Source: Rouxiella badensis
GTDB lineage: Bacteria > Pseudomonadota > Gammaproteobacteria > Enterobacterales > Enterobacteriaceae
Reading direction: 5' to 3'
NCBI GenBank assembly: GCA_026967495.1
Contig: CP114060.1
Location: 806,001-870,000, forward strand
DNA: 64,000 bases
Shown in pieces: positions 1 to 9,375 of the stretch. The notes beneath the pieces were generated by a model that worked only from the letters and a program-made list of their open reading frames with translations, was not told the DNA's origin and did not search any database. Each line of letters starts with the position of its first letter. Within the stretch, counting starts at the first letter, position 1. The translations under genes and the position numbers were made by a program.

Positions 1-1316
1 AGTGCGGGCAAATCTGGCGAACCAGCCGCTGCGCGACTACGCCGTTAAGTGCGGTAATCAGGCTGACCGGTTCGACCTGCATATACATGAAACGCTCGAG
101 CACGCTAAACACGCTGTTGGCGTGCACCGATGACAACACGACGTGCCCGGTCAACGCGGCTTGTACCGCAATACCCGCGGTTTCACTGTCGCGGATTTCA
201 CCGACCAATATGATGTCCGGGTCGTGACGCAGAATGGCGCGAAGCCCACGGGCAAAGGTCAGGCCTTTTTTATCGTTAACCGGGATCTGCAGTACGCCGC
301 CGAGCTGATATTCGACCGGATCTTCGATGGTGATTATTTTGCTCTCGCCGCTGTTGAGTTCGCTCAGCGCCGAGTAGAGGGTGGTGGATTTACCGCTGCC
401 GGTAGGGCCAGTGACCAGCACCATGCCGTACGGCATGTGGGTCAGTTGACGAATAGCGTCCAGCGTCTTTTGGTCAAACCCGAGCGTTTCCAGGCGCAGA
501 TTCTGCTCGTGTGACTTATCCAACACGCGCAGCACCGCGTCTTCACCGTGAATACTCGGCATAATAGAAACGCGAAAATCTACAGCGCGCTGCTGGATGA
601 GTGCTTTGAAACGGCCATCCTGAGGGGTGCGGCGTTCAGAAATATCCATGCAACCCAACACCTTAAGTCGCGAGATAACCTGCTCGGCCTGCTGAGTGCC
701 GTTACAGCGGGTGATCAAATGCAGCACGCCATCGATACGGTATTTCACCACCAGCCCGTCATTGACGCTCTCGAGGTGAATATCGCTCGCACGGCTTTGC
801 AGGGCGTCAAACAGTGTCGCATTGACCAGTTTAATGACCGGGCTCTGTTCGCGGGCAAGCGAAACCAGCGAGATATCGGTGAGCGCATCCTCAGCGGACT
901 CCTCTGACGCCTGCTGACCGAGATGGTCGGTGGTGCGCTGCTGGCGAGAGAGTATTTCGAGCTGTTCATTGACCCACGACGGCTGGCAAAGCCCAAGCCT
1001 GTCGGTGTAACGCTGCGCCCACTGACGCAACGGCAGAGAGAAGGGGTCGCCGAGCAGCAGATAACTGCACGCGTCCAGCGTCACCGGCAGAACGCCGTGT
1101 GAAATAGCCTCCGTCAGCGGCAGGCGCGAGAAGTCCAGCGTCGCCAGACCGAGCTGATGGTTGTTCAGCGGATAGAGCCTCAAAGGCCGCGGCCACGGGG
1201 TGCAACTTATCAGGATGCTCGGTGAGAAATAGCTCAAGTCGCGCGCGGCGCTCTGCGTCATCGAGCGTAAACCAGTGTTGGAAATCGTCGAAGGCCGTAT
1301 TGGCAGAATGAGTCAT
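1..1316 (-). CDS. gspE: GspE, type II secretion ATPase (partial, frameshifted)
   Basis: Cytoplasmic hexameric ATPase that powers pseudopilus assembly in type II secretion (GspE/PulE family). On the minus strand the corrected frame shows Walker A GPTGSGKSTTLYS (about 367-405), and the Walker B region LRHDPDIILVGEIRD (about 185-230). The gene runs off the window just after the ICPH motif that begins the GspE zinc-binding region, so the C-terminus is missing. The start ATG overlaps the gspF stop (ATGA), which implies translational coupling. One frame break lies near 1160-1185: upstream codons read ...HPVAAAFEAL, downstream the good frame resumes at LYPLNNHQLG. A PilQ-type pilus ATPase is possible, but the neighbouring GspG supports T2SS. 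Confidence 0.85.
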
Positions 1317-2489
1317 GACAGGCTCCCGGCCATCTCGAAGATAGGCATGTAGAGAAGAAACACCACCAGCCCCACCATGCCGCCGACGATTAACATCAGG
1401 ATAGGTTCAAAGACTTTGCTGAAGGTTTCGATCGCACGTTCCAGGCTTTCATCATAAAAAGCGGCAATGCGCTCACACATGGCAGGCAGTTCACCGCCGC
1501 GCTCGCCAACGGTCAGAAGACGCGCCGCTACCGGCGTGGTGAGTCCCATAATTGTCGAGCGTTTGCGAGAGGGACTTGCCTTCGCGCACTTCGCTTAATA
1601 CCTGCTGGAGCCTGGAGCGATAGTCGCCGGGCAGCAGCGTACCGGTCATCTCGAGGGCGCTGACCGCAGGCATCCCTCCCTGTAGCAGCAGTCCGAGCGT
1701 GCGATAAAAACGAATCAGGACCGAGAGTTCAAACTGCATTCTCAGCTGCGGTATGCGCAACAACAGCTGCAGCAATCCTGTCTTGAGGGCCTGACTGCGC
1801 AGGGTCGCGACTAACGCAACCGTTGACACCGCCGTCGCCGCCAACAGCAGCATGCCGTTCTCAGTCACCAGCTTGCCCCACCAAACGATAAACTGCGCGC
1901 TGGCGGAGGGATCCTTCATACCGGCGAACACCACCGAAAAGCGCGGAATAATGAAGCCGAGTAAAAAGAACATAATCAGCCCACCGACGCTCAACACCAC
2001 GCACGGATAAAGCAGGGTTGAATGAATACGTTTACGCAGTACTTCGATTCTTTTTTCATAAAACTGAAAACGCGTCAGTGCGGTCGCCAGCTGCCCGGTT
2101 TGTTCGGAGGAGGCAACGGTACTGATCAGCAGCGCGGGGAATAAATGCGCCTGCGCGGCCATAGCCTGAGAGAGCTGGCATCCCTGATAGAGTTTCTGCA
2201 ATAACATCTGCAACACCTGACGTTGTGCGTCATCGCGGCAGCTATCGTGCAGGGCCTCAATCGCCTCGACCACCACCAGCCCGGCCTCGAGCAGCGCCAC
2301 CAGTTCCTGAGTAAACAGCACTAAAGGAAACGGCTTTTTGCTGCCCTTCCATGGGGTTGACGATTTAATTTTGATGACCAGCGCACCGTCGTTCGCCGCG
2401 CTCATACGGGCTTCATCTTCCGAGCACGCGCGAATACGCTGTACGCTGCTCTTGCCATTAAGCCATAAAGTGACATCAAAGTTTTTCAT
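1313..2489 (-). CDS. gspF: GspF, type II secretion inner-membrane platform protein (frameshifted)
   Basis: Polytopic inner-membrane protein of the T2SS assembly platform that works with GspE. The product is about 391 residues, the usual GspF length, with the two repeated GspF domains and three hydrophobic segments, the last being ILMLIVGGMVGLVVFLLYM. I place the start at MKNFDVTLWL; its ATG overlaps the stop of the upstream transglycosylase gene (TAATG). A longer upstream extension in the same frame is just overlap with that gene. The frame breaks at the GGG at 1545-1547 (minus strand): removing one G gives LDNYGLTTPVAARLL in one frame. This is probably a sequencing error. Confidence 0.85.
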
Positions 2490-2953
2490 TACACATTCAC
2501 CGAAGTTTTGCCGGCCGCTGTTGAACCAGACGCCGATACTGTGGCCACACGCGCTTGATATAACGCTTGCGTAAATGGGCACGCTTTGGAGAGAAGCCCG
2601 GCGTTGTAACCGCCTACGGCCTCCCAGCTGTAGCCTTTCTGGCGGATCATGCCCGCCAGAATCCACGCGCCGCTCATGACACTTAAACAAGGGTTATCGA
2701 CAAGCTGCTGTTCGGTAATATTGAATTTATTCAGCGCGGGCATATTTCGGCTATTAATTTGCATTAAGCCAATATCGTAGCTGCCGTCTTTATTATTATT
2801 TCTCGCCGTTGGATTTAAATTAGATTCAACAATACCGATGGCCTGTAACAATTCTGGCTCAATACCATAACGTTCACCCGCCTCTTGCCAACAATGAGCT
2901 TGAGCAGAGGTAAAGAAAATAAAACAAGACAGGACAATCAATATTCGACACAT
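2489..2953 (-). CDS. Periplasmic lytic transglycosylase (IpgF/PilT/VirB1-like) of the secretion cluster
   Basis: A 154-residue protein with a signal peptide (MCRILIVLSCFIFFTSAQA) and a compact SLT lysozyme-like domain. Visible family motifs are the catalytic-Glu segment AIGIVESNLNP, the IGLMQIN motif and the AVGGYNAG motif. Such small transglycosylases (IpgF, PilT of type IVb pili, VirB1) cut peptidoglycan so that a trans-envelope machine can be assembled. It lies between gspG and gspF, 18 bases after gspG, and its stop overlaps the gspF start, so it is an integral operon member. A dedicated transglycosylase inside a gsp operon is unusual and recalls type IVb pilus operons. Confidence 0.85.
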   Translation of the reverse strand: MCRILIVLSCFIFFTSAQAHCWQEAGERYGIEPELLQAIGIVESNLNPTARNNNKDGSYDIGLMQINSRNMPALNKFNITEQQLVDNPCLSVMSGAWILAGMIRQKGYSWEAVGGYNAGLLSKACPFTQALYQARVATVSASGSTAAGKTSVNV

Positions 2954-2971
2954 TATTGGGCACCACGTTGG

Positions 2972-3391
2972 TTAGAAACCGTAGCTAATGGGTTTTCCAT
3001 TTATGCCCGTTGAAAGAATATCGACTTCATAAATCACATTTTTGTTACGGGTAGGATTATTCCACTGGTAAGGATTTCCCCATGGGTCTTTCGGTACCTC
3101 CTGACTCAGGTAAGGCCCGCGCCAGTTATTGACGCCGCTCGGCTTGTGGGTAAGGGCAGTCAGCCCTTGACCGGCCGTAGGATATTGACCAACATCAAGA
3201 CGGTATTGCCCCAACGATTCAGATAATGATTTCATTTGGCTGCGTGCGGTTTTCTGTTTGGCCTGGTCGACTTGTGAAAAAAGTTTGGGTCCAACAAATC
3301 CTGCAAGCAGAGCAATAATCATTAAAACAACCAGAAGCTCGAGTAATGTAAAACCCTGTTGTGTTTTATGTCTCAAATTTGTTAACTTCAT
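2972..3391 (-). CDS. gspG: GspG, major pseudopilin of type II secretion
   Basis: Major pseudopilin that polymerises into the T2SS piston. It is 139 residues, typical of GspG. It has a short basic leader, prepilin peptidase site QQG/FTLLELLVVLMIIALLAG with Phe at +1 and Glu at +5, the hydrophobic N-terminal helix, and the C-terminal GspG calcium-loop region (YPTAGQGL, KDPWGNPYQW). I chose the ATG at 3391, preceded by GAGGA, over an upstream in-frame ATG because it gives a normal leader length. It is the first gene of the minus-strand gsp set and diverges from the prepilin peptidase gene that should process it. Confidence 0.92.
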   Translation of the reverse strand: MKLTNLRHKTQQGFTLLELLVVLMIIALLAGFVGPKLFSQVDQAKQKTARSQMKSLSESLGQYRLDVGQYPTAGQGLTALTHKPSGVNNWRGPYLSQEVPKDPWGNPYQWNNPTRNKNVIYEVDILSTGINGKPISYGF

Positions 3392-3724
3392 AAAATCCTC
3401 AGACGATGTGTTTATGAGATAAATATGATAATCATTCATCGCCTCGCTATTTTTTAGCAAAGCGGGTATTGATAATAGAAGAGCGTTCTTGGAACATTTG
3501 AGAAAACGCTCAGCCCAGTAAAGAGAGTTCTTGCTTGCGTTAGATAATCCACAATAACGATTTCGATTACAAATCTACTTCATTAAAAAGGATGAAAATA
3601 AGAGGAATATAAGACAAAAATCAAACCGGGATTCTGAAAGATATTTATAATAGTGCACCCATCTAGCCAAAAGCGTTATTTACAAGGCGAAAATAAGGCA
3701 AAAATAAGCGATGAAAAACGCGTT
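3392..3724. promoter_or_regulatory. Divergent gspG / prepilin peptidase intergenic region with a Fur-like core
   Basis: AT-rich 333-base divergent region. At 3425-3436 it holds ATGATAATCATT, which matches the centre of the Fur box (GATAATGATAATCATTATC) while the outer bases match poorly. It lies about 35 bases upstream of the gspG start, where a repressor could act. I see no clear sigma-70 pair and no further gene. Iron control is an inference from this motif only. Confidence 0.35.
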
Positions 3725-4462
3725 ATGTTAATTATATTATTTTCAATATTAATGGGTGCCGTGATAGGCAGTTTCCTTAATGTGGTGATCTTTCGCTTAC
3801 CAAAGATCCTTAATGGCGAAAAAATTTCATTGAGCTTCCCCGCCTCATTCTGTCCTGCATGCCATCATCCTATTCGCTGGCGGCATAATATTCCCGTGAT
3901 TAGCTGGCTGTTACTCAAGGGAAAATGCCTCGACTGCCGTTCGGCAATCTCTCCTCGTTATCCCTTAATTGAAATCCTTATGGCGGCCTTATTTGGCTGG
4001 GTCACCTCACAGCATGGCTTAACCGCTGACACTGCCGCAGTCCTGTTCGCACTCTGCCTGCTGGTGCCGCTCGCCGTCATTGACGCCGATACCATGCTGC
4101 TGCCAAACAGACTGATGTACCCGCTGCTGGCAGGGGGTTTAACCGTTGCCCTTGCGGGAATAGGCCGCGTTAGCTGGCAAGAGGCTGCTATTGCGGCTGC
4201 ATTGGGCTTTGTCGCGCCGTGGAGTATCTCGAAACTTTTCTATTTATTTAATAAACGAGAGGGAATGGGGAGGGGCGATATGAAACTGTTTGCAGCGATC
4301 GGTGCGTGGGTAGGCTATTCGCAGCTGTGGGACGTCATGATAGCCTCCTGCATACTGGCCACCGTCTGCGCTTTGCTGATACTCAAGGTTAAACGCGGAC
4401 AGTCTTTTCCCTTTGGCCCGTATCCCATCATCGTCACGGTGATTATTTTTCTGTTCAACTAA
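3725..4462 (+). CDS. gspO: Prepilin peptidase (GspO/PilD type, A24 family)
   Basis: Integral-membrane aspartyl protease that cleaves and N-methylates pseudopilins such as GspG. The 245-residue product begins MLIILFSILMGAVIGSFLNV and carries the two CxxC pairs of the cytoplasmic zinc loop (CPACHHPI and KCLDCRS). Both catalytic aspartates are visible, in VIDADTMLLPN and in the GxGD-type motif GMGRGDMKLF. Several hydrophobic segments follow. A GTG 72 bases upstream (3653) is in frame, but the ATG at 3725 fits the family N-terminus better; neither has a strong ribosome site. It is transcribed away from gspG. The gene is intact. Confidence 0.9.
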   Translation: MLIILFSILMGAVIGSFLNVVIFRLPKILNGEKISLSFPASFCPACHHPIRWRHNIPVISWLLLKGKCLDCRSAISPRYPLIEILMAALFGWVTSQHGLTADTAAVLFALCLLVPLAVIDADTMLLPNRLMYPLLAGGLTVALAGIGRVSWQEAAIAAALGFVAPWSISKLFYLFNKREGMGRGDMKLFAAIGAWVGYSQLWDVMIASCILATVCALLILKVKRGQSFPFGPYPIIVTVIIFLFN

Positions 4463-4671
4463 ACATTGTGAAAGATATTTCTTATTAAAAATAAGAAGTC
4501 GCTCAATGCCTCATCCTGTATTCGGCATGCTTTGCGGGTGTAAAAATACCGTCTGGAAAGCTCCAGTACCCAAAAAATTCTAAAAATAATTCTCCAGCTA
4601 AAGGATTGGCTGTGGCAGACGCTGTCTGTCGATGACTTCCTTTAATTAAAGACAATTAACGAGTCATAATA

Positions 4672-6624
4672 ATGAGCCATTTAAATAAAATAAATTCGCC
4701 GCTGAGATTCAATTATAGAAAATCAGCAGGATGGGCAGTGGGATTATTTGCCGCCGTATCGTCGATGACCGCCTATGGGGAACAACAGTCCGACGTCATT
4801 ACCATCAGCGCTCCACTCGACTCCCCCTCACTACTGTGACCTCAACCAAAGCCCCACGCCAGCCAGTCCCGGCCAGCGACGGCGCAGACCTGCTGAAATC
4901 CATTCCTGGCTTCTCGCAAATTCGCAATGGAGGCAGCAACGGTGACCCGGTCCTGCGCGGCATGTTTGGCTCTCGCCTGACCATTCTGACCAACGGCGGA
5001 GCGATATATGGCGGCTGCGGCGGGCGAATGGACGCGCCGACCTCCTATATTTCTCCCGCCAGCTTCGATCTGTTAACGCTGATTAAAGGACCGCAAACGG
5101 TGATTTGGGGACCGATGGCACCGGCAGGTACGCTGCTGTTTGAAAGTAGTCCGCAGTCTCTTTCCCAACCGACCTTCACCGGCGAGGCGAACCTGCTCAC
5201 GGGATCCAACGGCCGATTCGATCAGAACATAGACACTACGCTGGGTAATGCCTCGGGTTATCTCAAACTGACGGCGGGGAAATCACGTGCAGGTGATTAT
5301 CGTGACGGCAACGGAAACAAGGTGCCGAGCCATTGGGATAAATGGAATACCGACCTGAGTCTCGGCCTGACACCCGACAACGATACGTTGGCTGAATTGA
5401 GCCTGGGGACCAGCGACGGCGAAGCACGCTACGGTGGACGGGCGATGGACGGCTCGCAGTTTCTACGTAAGAGCGCTGGGCTGCTGTTGGAAAAGCGCAA
5501 CATCAGCGACGCTTTATCCAGCGTGAGTTGGCGGCTTTATTACAATCACGCCGATCACATTATGGATAACTACTCCTTGCGCACACCGGTAATGCGGATG
5601 GCGTCGCGCGTCGATAGGGTCACCTACGGTACGCGGTTGGCCAGTACCTGGCAGGCTTCAAACAACCAGCTGGTAGCCGGTATTGACGGCCAAAGCAGCA
5701 CCCATCGCAGCGGCGGTATGACGCATTGGCAGAAAAACGCCGAGTTGGGCCAGCTAGGAGTGTTTGCAGAGTTTACTCAGGGCGTCGACTCCCCTGGAAA
5801 GCGCATCAGCGGTGTGCGTCTGGATAGATCAACGGCGACAGATTTCGGTACGTCCAATACCTCAACAACCCATATACTCCCCGGCTTTTTCACCCGCTAT
5901 GAAACTACGGCATCGGGCTTGCCGGTGATGTCCTACGCGGGATTAGGCTACACCGAGCGCATGCCGGACTACTGGGAAATGTTCTCCAGTACCGGTGATA
6001 TCGACCACATTCATACCGAGAAAACCACTCAGCTCGATTTCGGTACGCGTTACAGCGATGAAAAGGTGCAGAGTTGGCTTGCTGGCTATGTCGGCCAAAT
6101 TAATGACTTCATCCTCTTCGACTATGGCGCACCGAAGAAAGCAACCCGCAACGTCAACGCCCAGATTATGGGGGCAGAGATTGGCAGCAGCTACGCGCTG
6201 AAGTCCTCGCTGGAAGATTGAAGCCTCGTTGGCCTGGGCATGGGGTAGAAATCTTAGCGACAACCAGCCTCTGCCACAGATGCCACCACTCGATTCCCGC
6301 TTCACGCTGAGCTATGCGGGTAACGACTGGAACAGCAGCCTGCTGTGGCGCGTGGTGAGTGCACAGCATCGCGTTGCCGCAGAACAGGGCAACGTCACGG
6401 GTCAGGACATGGGGCCTAGCGCCGGATTCGGCGTGGTCTCCTGGAATGTCGACTACGTCATTAATCCGACGGTTCGACTGAACGGCGGCATCGATAATCT
6501 GTTCAACAAGCAGTACACCGAGCACTTGAACATGGCGGGCAATAAAGATTTTGGTTTCTCGTCACAAACGCAGTTGCCTGAGCCGGGGCGCAATCTCTGG
6601 GCCTCAATGCAGGTGAAGTTCTAA
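4672..6624 (+). CDS. oprC: TonB-dependent copper receptor (OprC/NosA family), two frameshifts
   Basis: Outer-membrane beta-barrel receptor. Family-specific features are ADLLKSIPGFSQIRNGG, DPVLRGMFGSRLTILTNGG, the signature GGCGGRMDAPTSY and IKGPQTVIWGP in the plug, and a C-terminal NLWASMQVKF ending in Phe. The true start is the ATG at 4672, giving a leader that ends near MTAYGEQ. Two frame breaks lie inside: C5 at about 4826-4830 (one C too few restores DSPLTTVTS) and AA at 6201-6202 (one A too many; removal gives ALSPRWKIEA). Both look like sequencing errors. The next gene, a cytochrome b561, starts 29 bases downstream with an AAGGA site, so the two form an operon. Copper as ligand is inferred from the family. 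Confidence 0.85.
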
Positions 6625-6653
6625 CCCACTAAACACAAAGGAATCAATATCTA

Positions 6654-7182
6654 ATGGAAAACCGTCTTACCTTGCCCGTTCGCTATGATGGCCTAAGCCG
6701 TCTCCTGCACTGGGTCGTTGCTATCATCATCATTTATGCCATGTGTATGGGTTATCTGCTGCACGCGCTGGAAGGGACTGCCTACTTTCAATTTTTCTCG
6801 GTGCTGAACATGACGCTGGGTACGCTTGCTACGCCGGTGATGATCATTCGCTTTACATGGCGCTTCTTCCGACCTTCGGTGCCCTATCCTGCCGATGTCA
6901 GCGTACTGAAGAAGAAGTTCATGATTTTCGCCCATGAGCCTCTTTTATCTGGTGATTTTTATCACGCTGATTTCTGGCTTCCTGATGCTGCAAAAAGGCT
7001 ACAACCTGTTTGGTCTGTTTCCGATACCGAGGCCGGTCGATACTCTGGCGGTGAACGAATTCTTCTTTGTGCTGCATCGCTATGCCTGCATCACGCTCGG
7101 GATTTTCTTTTTAGGACACGTCTTCGCGGTTGCAAAGCACTATTTGGCGGGCAAAAAATCGATTATTTCGCGGATGTTCTAA
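6654..7182 (+). CDS. Cytochrome b561 family protein (frameshifted)
   Basis: Four-helix inner-membrane di-haem cytochrome of the bacterial b561 (CybB/YodB) family. The N-terminal YDGLSRLLHWVVA carries the first haem-ligand His, and the C-terminal half has LHRYACITLGIFFLGHVFAVAKHYL with further His residues. The frame breaks at about 6930-6936 (FMIFA-H before MSLFYLVIFITLISGF). It follows the copper receptor by 29 bases with an AAGGA ribosome site and probably shares its transcript. A role in electron delivery for metal reduction at the membrane is a guess from context. Confidence 0.8.
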
Positions 7183-7183
7183 G

Positions 7184-7221
7184 AAAAAAGGTTCAGTCAG
7201 GTCGCAATGCCTGACTGAACC
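7184..7221 (-). terminator. Intrinsic terminator of yihI
   Basis: Perfect 12-bp inverted repeat (GGTTCAGTCAGG at 7190-7201, CCTGACTGAACC at 7210-7221). On the minus strand it is followed by TTTTTTC, so it ends yihI. It also lies 3' of the converging cytochrome gene but has no T-run on the plus strand. Confidence 0.88.
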
Positions 7222-7255
7222 CTCAAATGCTCAAGCCCACAGGGGCCTGACTAAA

Positions 7256-7788
7256 TCAGTTACCGCCTTTCAGCAGGCGATACATGTTTTCGCCCTGCTC
7301 TTCGTCTTCGTCGTCTTCGTCACCCAGCTCGATACCCAGCTGTTCCATCAGCACGTCGATGCGGTCGAGTGTCTGATCGACGTAGCTCTGGTCTTCTGCG
7401 CTCAGAGTTTTGCCTTCGTCCAGCAGGTCGAGCAGTGAATCAAGACGCGCGTCGTTTTCAAGAAGGGTTAATTCTTCTTCTGGCGGCAGCGCTGGCTTGG
7501 CTTCCTGCTTCGGCTTGGCTGGCTTTTTAGCCTTAGGTGAATTATTAAATACCGTCTCTACCACCAGCGGAACAGGCTTTTTGCTGCCGATACGCGGATC
7601 GGTCTTCTTGCCGCTATTGGCCGACTGGTTTTTCTCTGCATCCGGATTGGCGCGGGTGCCCGGTTTGTGGCCACGACGTTTGTTGTCACGCTTACGTTCG
7701 CGCGCTTCGATATCAAGCTCAACGCGACTTTTTTCTTCGTTTTAGACGTCGCGGCTTTGGCACGCGGTGCTTTCGCTGACTGGTTCAT
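7256..7788 (-). CDS. yihI: YihI, Der GTPase-activating protein (frameshifted)
   Basis: YihI stimulates GTP hydrolysis by the ribosome-assembly GTPase Der. The corrected product has the lysine-rich N-terminus (MNQSAKAPRAKAATSK), the basic SRVELDIEARERKRDNK stretch, DPRIGSKKPVPL, and the acidic C-terminal domain (LTLLENDARLDSLLDLL ... LLKGGN). The frame breaks in the A6 run (minus strand) at 7729-7734 near the N-terminus, so a homopolymer error is likely. In E. coli hemN lies on the other side of yihI; here that side holds the copper receptor/cytochrome operon. csrC lies upstream on the same strand, as in E. coli. Confidence 0.85.
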
Positions 7789-7852
7789 AGCATCTACTCT
7801 TAGGTGTGTTCATTTAGTATAGAATTGCGGCGGAATCTAGCAGAAAGCAGAC

Positions 7853-8060
7853 AAAGAAAAAAGGCAACAAGTTAACCTTGTCGCCTTTTTATTTATTCTC
7901 ATGGAAGAATTATTGTACATACGTGTCCATGTGAGGCAAATATGTCCCTATTTCCCTTTGCCTGAACCGCCAGCCTGGCAGTTTTGTCCGTAAAGCACGA
8001 TGGGTTCCAAACATCCTTTAGCGCGGGTCGTCCTTGTTTCCTTTCTTGCGCTCATCGCGT
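7853..8060 (-). ncRNA. csrC: CsrC-like small RNA (CsrA-sequestering)
   Basis: CsrC is a regulatory RNA that titrates CsrA through repeated GGA motifs. Position and strand match E. coli: between yihI and engB, on the yihI strand. The 3' end is a GGCGACAAGG/CTTGTTGCC hairpin (7863-7885) followed by TTTTTTCTTTG, nearly the same as the E. coli csrC terminator. The transcript side holds about eight GGA motifs within 200 bases (AAGGAAA, AAGGACG, AAGGATG, TTGGAAC, ACGGACA, GGGAAAT, AGGGACA, ATGGACA). The body has diverged and the 5' end (about 8060) is estimated. Confidence 0.72.
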
Positions 8061-8364
8061 AATAAACACTTTACCCTAACGCGCTAAAGGCTCAAGATAC
8101 CGCCGCGATGACACCCAAGGTGTATTTACGCATCGGGCACCATCTTACTGTATTTAATAAATAATATTGTTTATGGTATTAAAACTAGCGTCTTAGCTCG
8201 CACCAGAAATGGCAAAACTCTCACAGCTTAATGGCAGAAATCTCATCTGCTATCATCTCTATGAATGATTTTTCACCATGCGTTATGTAAAACAGAACCA
8301 CATCTCGCCTCTGATACAGCTATAATCGCCAGCCAGATACCGAAGCCTCACGGAGACACACGTT

Positions 8365-9008
8365 TTGACCAGCCAAACTTACAACTATCATATGACCCAT
8401 TTCGTCATCAGTGCCCCTGATATCCGGCATCTACCGAGTGATGAGGGCATTGAAGTCGCATTTGCTGGTCGTTCAAACGCCGGAAAATCCAGTGCGCTCA
8501 ACACGCTGACCGGACAAAAAAGCCTGGCGCGAACCAGTAAGACACCGGGCCGTACTCAGCTGATCAACCTGTTTGAGGTTGAAGAAGGCATTCGTCTGGT
8601 CGACCTGCCGGGCTATGGCTATGCCCAGGTTCCTGAAGAAATGAAACGCAAATGGCAGCGCGCGCTGGGTGAATACCTGCAAATGCGTAACTGCCTGAAG
8701 GGTCTGGTGGTGCTGATGGACATCCGCCATCCGCTGAAAGACCTCGACCAGCAGATGATCCAGTGGGCCGTTGACGTTGGCACGCCGGTGCTGGTGTTGC
8801 TGACCAAGGCCGACAAACTGGCTTCAGGCGCGCGCAAAGCGCAGACCACGCTGGTACGCAATGAAGTGGAATCCTTCATGGGCGATATTCAGGTTGAAGC
8901 CTTCTCTTCCCTGAAAAAATTGGTGTAGATAAGCTGATGGCGAAACTGAATACCTGGTTTAGCGAAATTCCTCCAGAAGTGCTCGAGGATGTGCTGTCAG
9001 GCGAGTGA
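8365..9008 (+). CDS. engB: EngB/YihA, ribosome-biogenesis GTPase (frameshifted near the end)
   Basis: Essential GTPase acting in large ribosomal subunit maturation. The G1 loop GRSNAGKSSALN, the switch region TSKTPGRTQLINLF, G3 DLPGYGYA and G4 LLTKADKLASGARK are all visible. The start is a TTG at 8365 with CGGAG about ten bases upstream, matching the length of the E. coli N-terminus. The frame breaks in the A6 run at about 8916-8921: adding one A restores SLKKIGVDKLMAKLNTWFSE and a stop at 9006-9008. Because the gene is essential, a sequencing error is by far the likeliest cause. Confidence 0.92.
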
Positions 9009-9047
9009 GATAAACGCTGGACGCGATAAGCGTGTTTAGGTGAAACG

Positions 9048-9071
9048 GGGTGGCTTAGGCCGCCCTTTTTT
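9048..9071 (+). terminator. Intrinsic terminator of engB
   Basis: GGGTGGC/GCCGCCC hairpin (one G-U pair) with a four-base loop, followed by six T at 9066-9071, about 40 bases past the corrected engB stop. Confidence 0.8.
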
Positions 9072-9120
9072 GTTTCATAAAGGGGTGCAAAAAACGGTCA
9101 AAATCCCGCCAAAAATCCAA

Positions 9121-9229
9121 TAAAAAACGCCCCAGACATAAATGCCTGGGGCGGCTAAAATATTCAGCCAAATCCGATTACGTGAAGTAAAAGGTCTGAA
9201 AGATAGAACATCTTACCTCTGTACCCTAC
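9121..9229 (-). ncRNA. spf: Spot 42 small RNA
   Basis: 109-nt Hfq-dependent sRNA that represses secondary-carbon and central-metabolism mRNAs when glucose is present. On the minus strand it begins GTAGGGTACAGAGGTAAG at 9229, continues through the conserved TTCTATCTTTCAGACC and TTTTACTTCACG segments, and ends in the CGCCCCAG/CTGGGGCG hairpin followed by TTTTTTA. Only the terminator loop differs from E. coli. It lies between polA and engB, as in E. coli. A TAAAGT element lies about seven bases upstream of the 5' end as a possible -10. In E. coli CRP-cAMP represses spf; I cannot point to a clear CRP site here. Confidence 0.97.
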
Positions 9230-9375
9230 GCCTCAGACTTTACCTCATTTTTTTGAGATGAAAAAGTATTTTTTGTAGTTTACTTACACAAAAGTTGAGG
9301 GATATGCGATCAGCCTCATACAATTTCATGCCCTTGATGTTGTTTAATTACAAAATCAGCTTATTTTATCGTCAC

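Noticed and set aside
143..907. Plus-strand frames opposite gspE
   Set aside because: The minus strand shows Walker A and B of GspE; the plus frames have no domain.
9229..9300. CRP site ahead of spf
   Set aside because: Expected from E. coli, but I find no good TGTGA-N6-TCACA match by eye.
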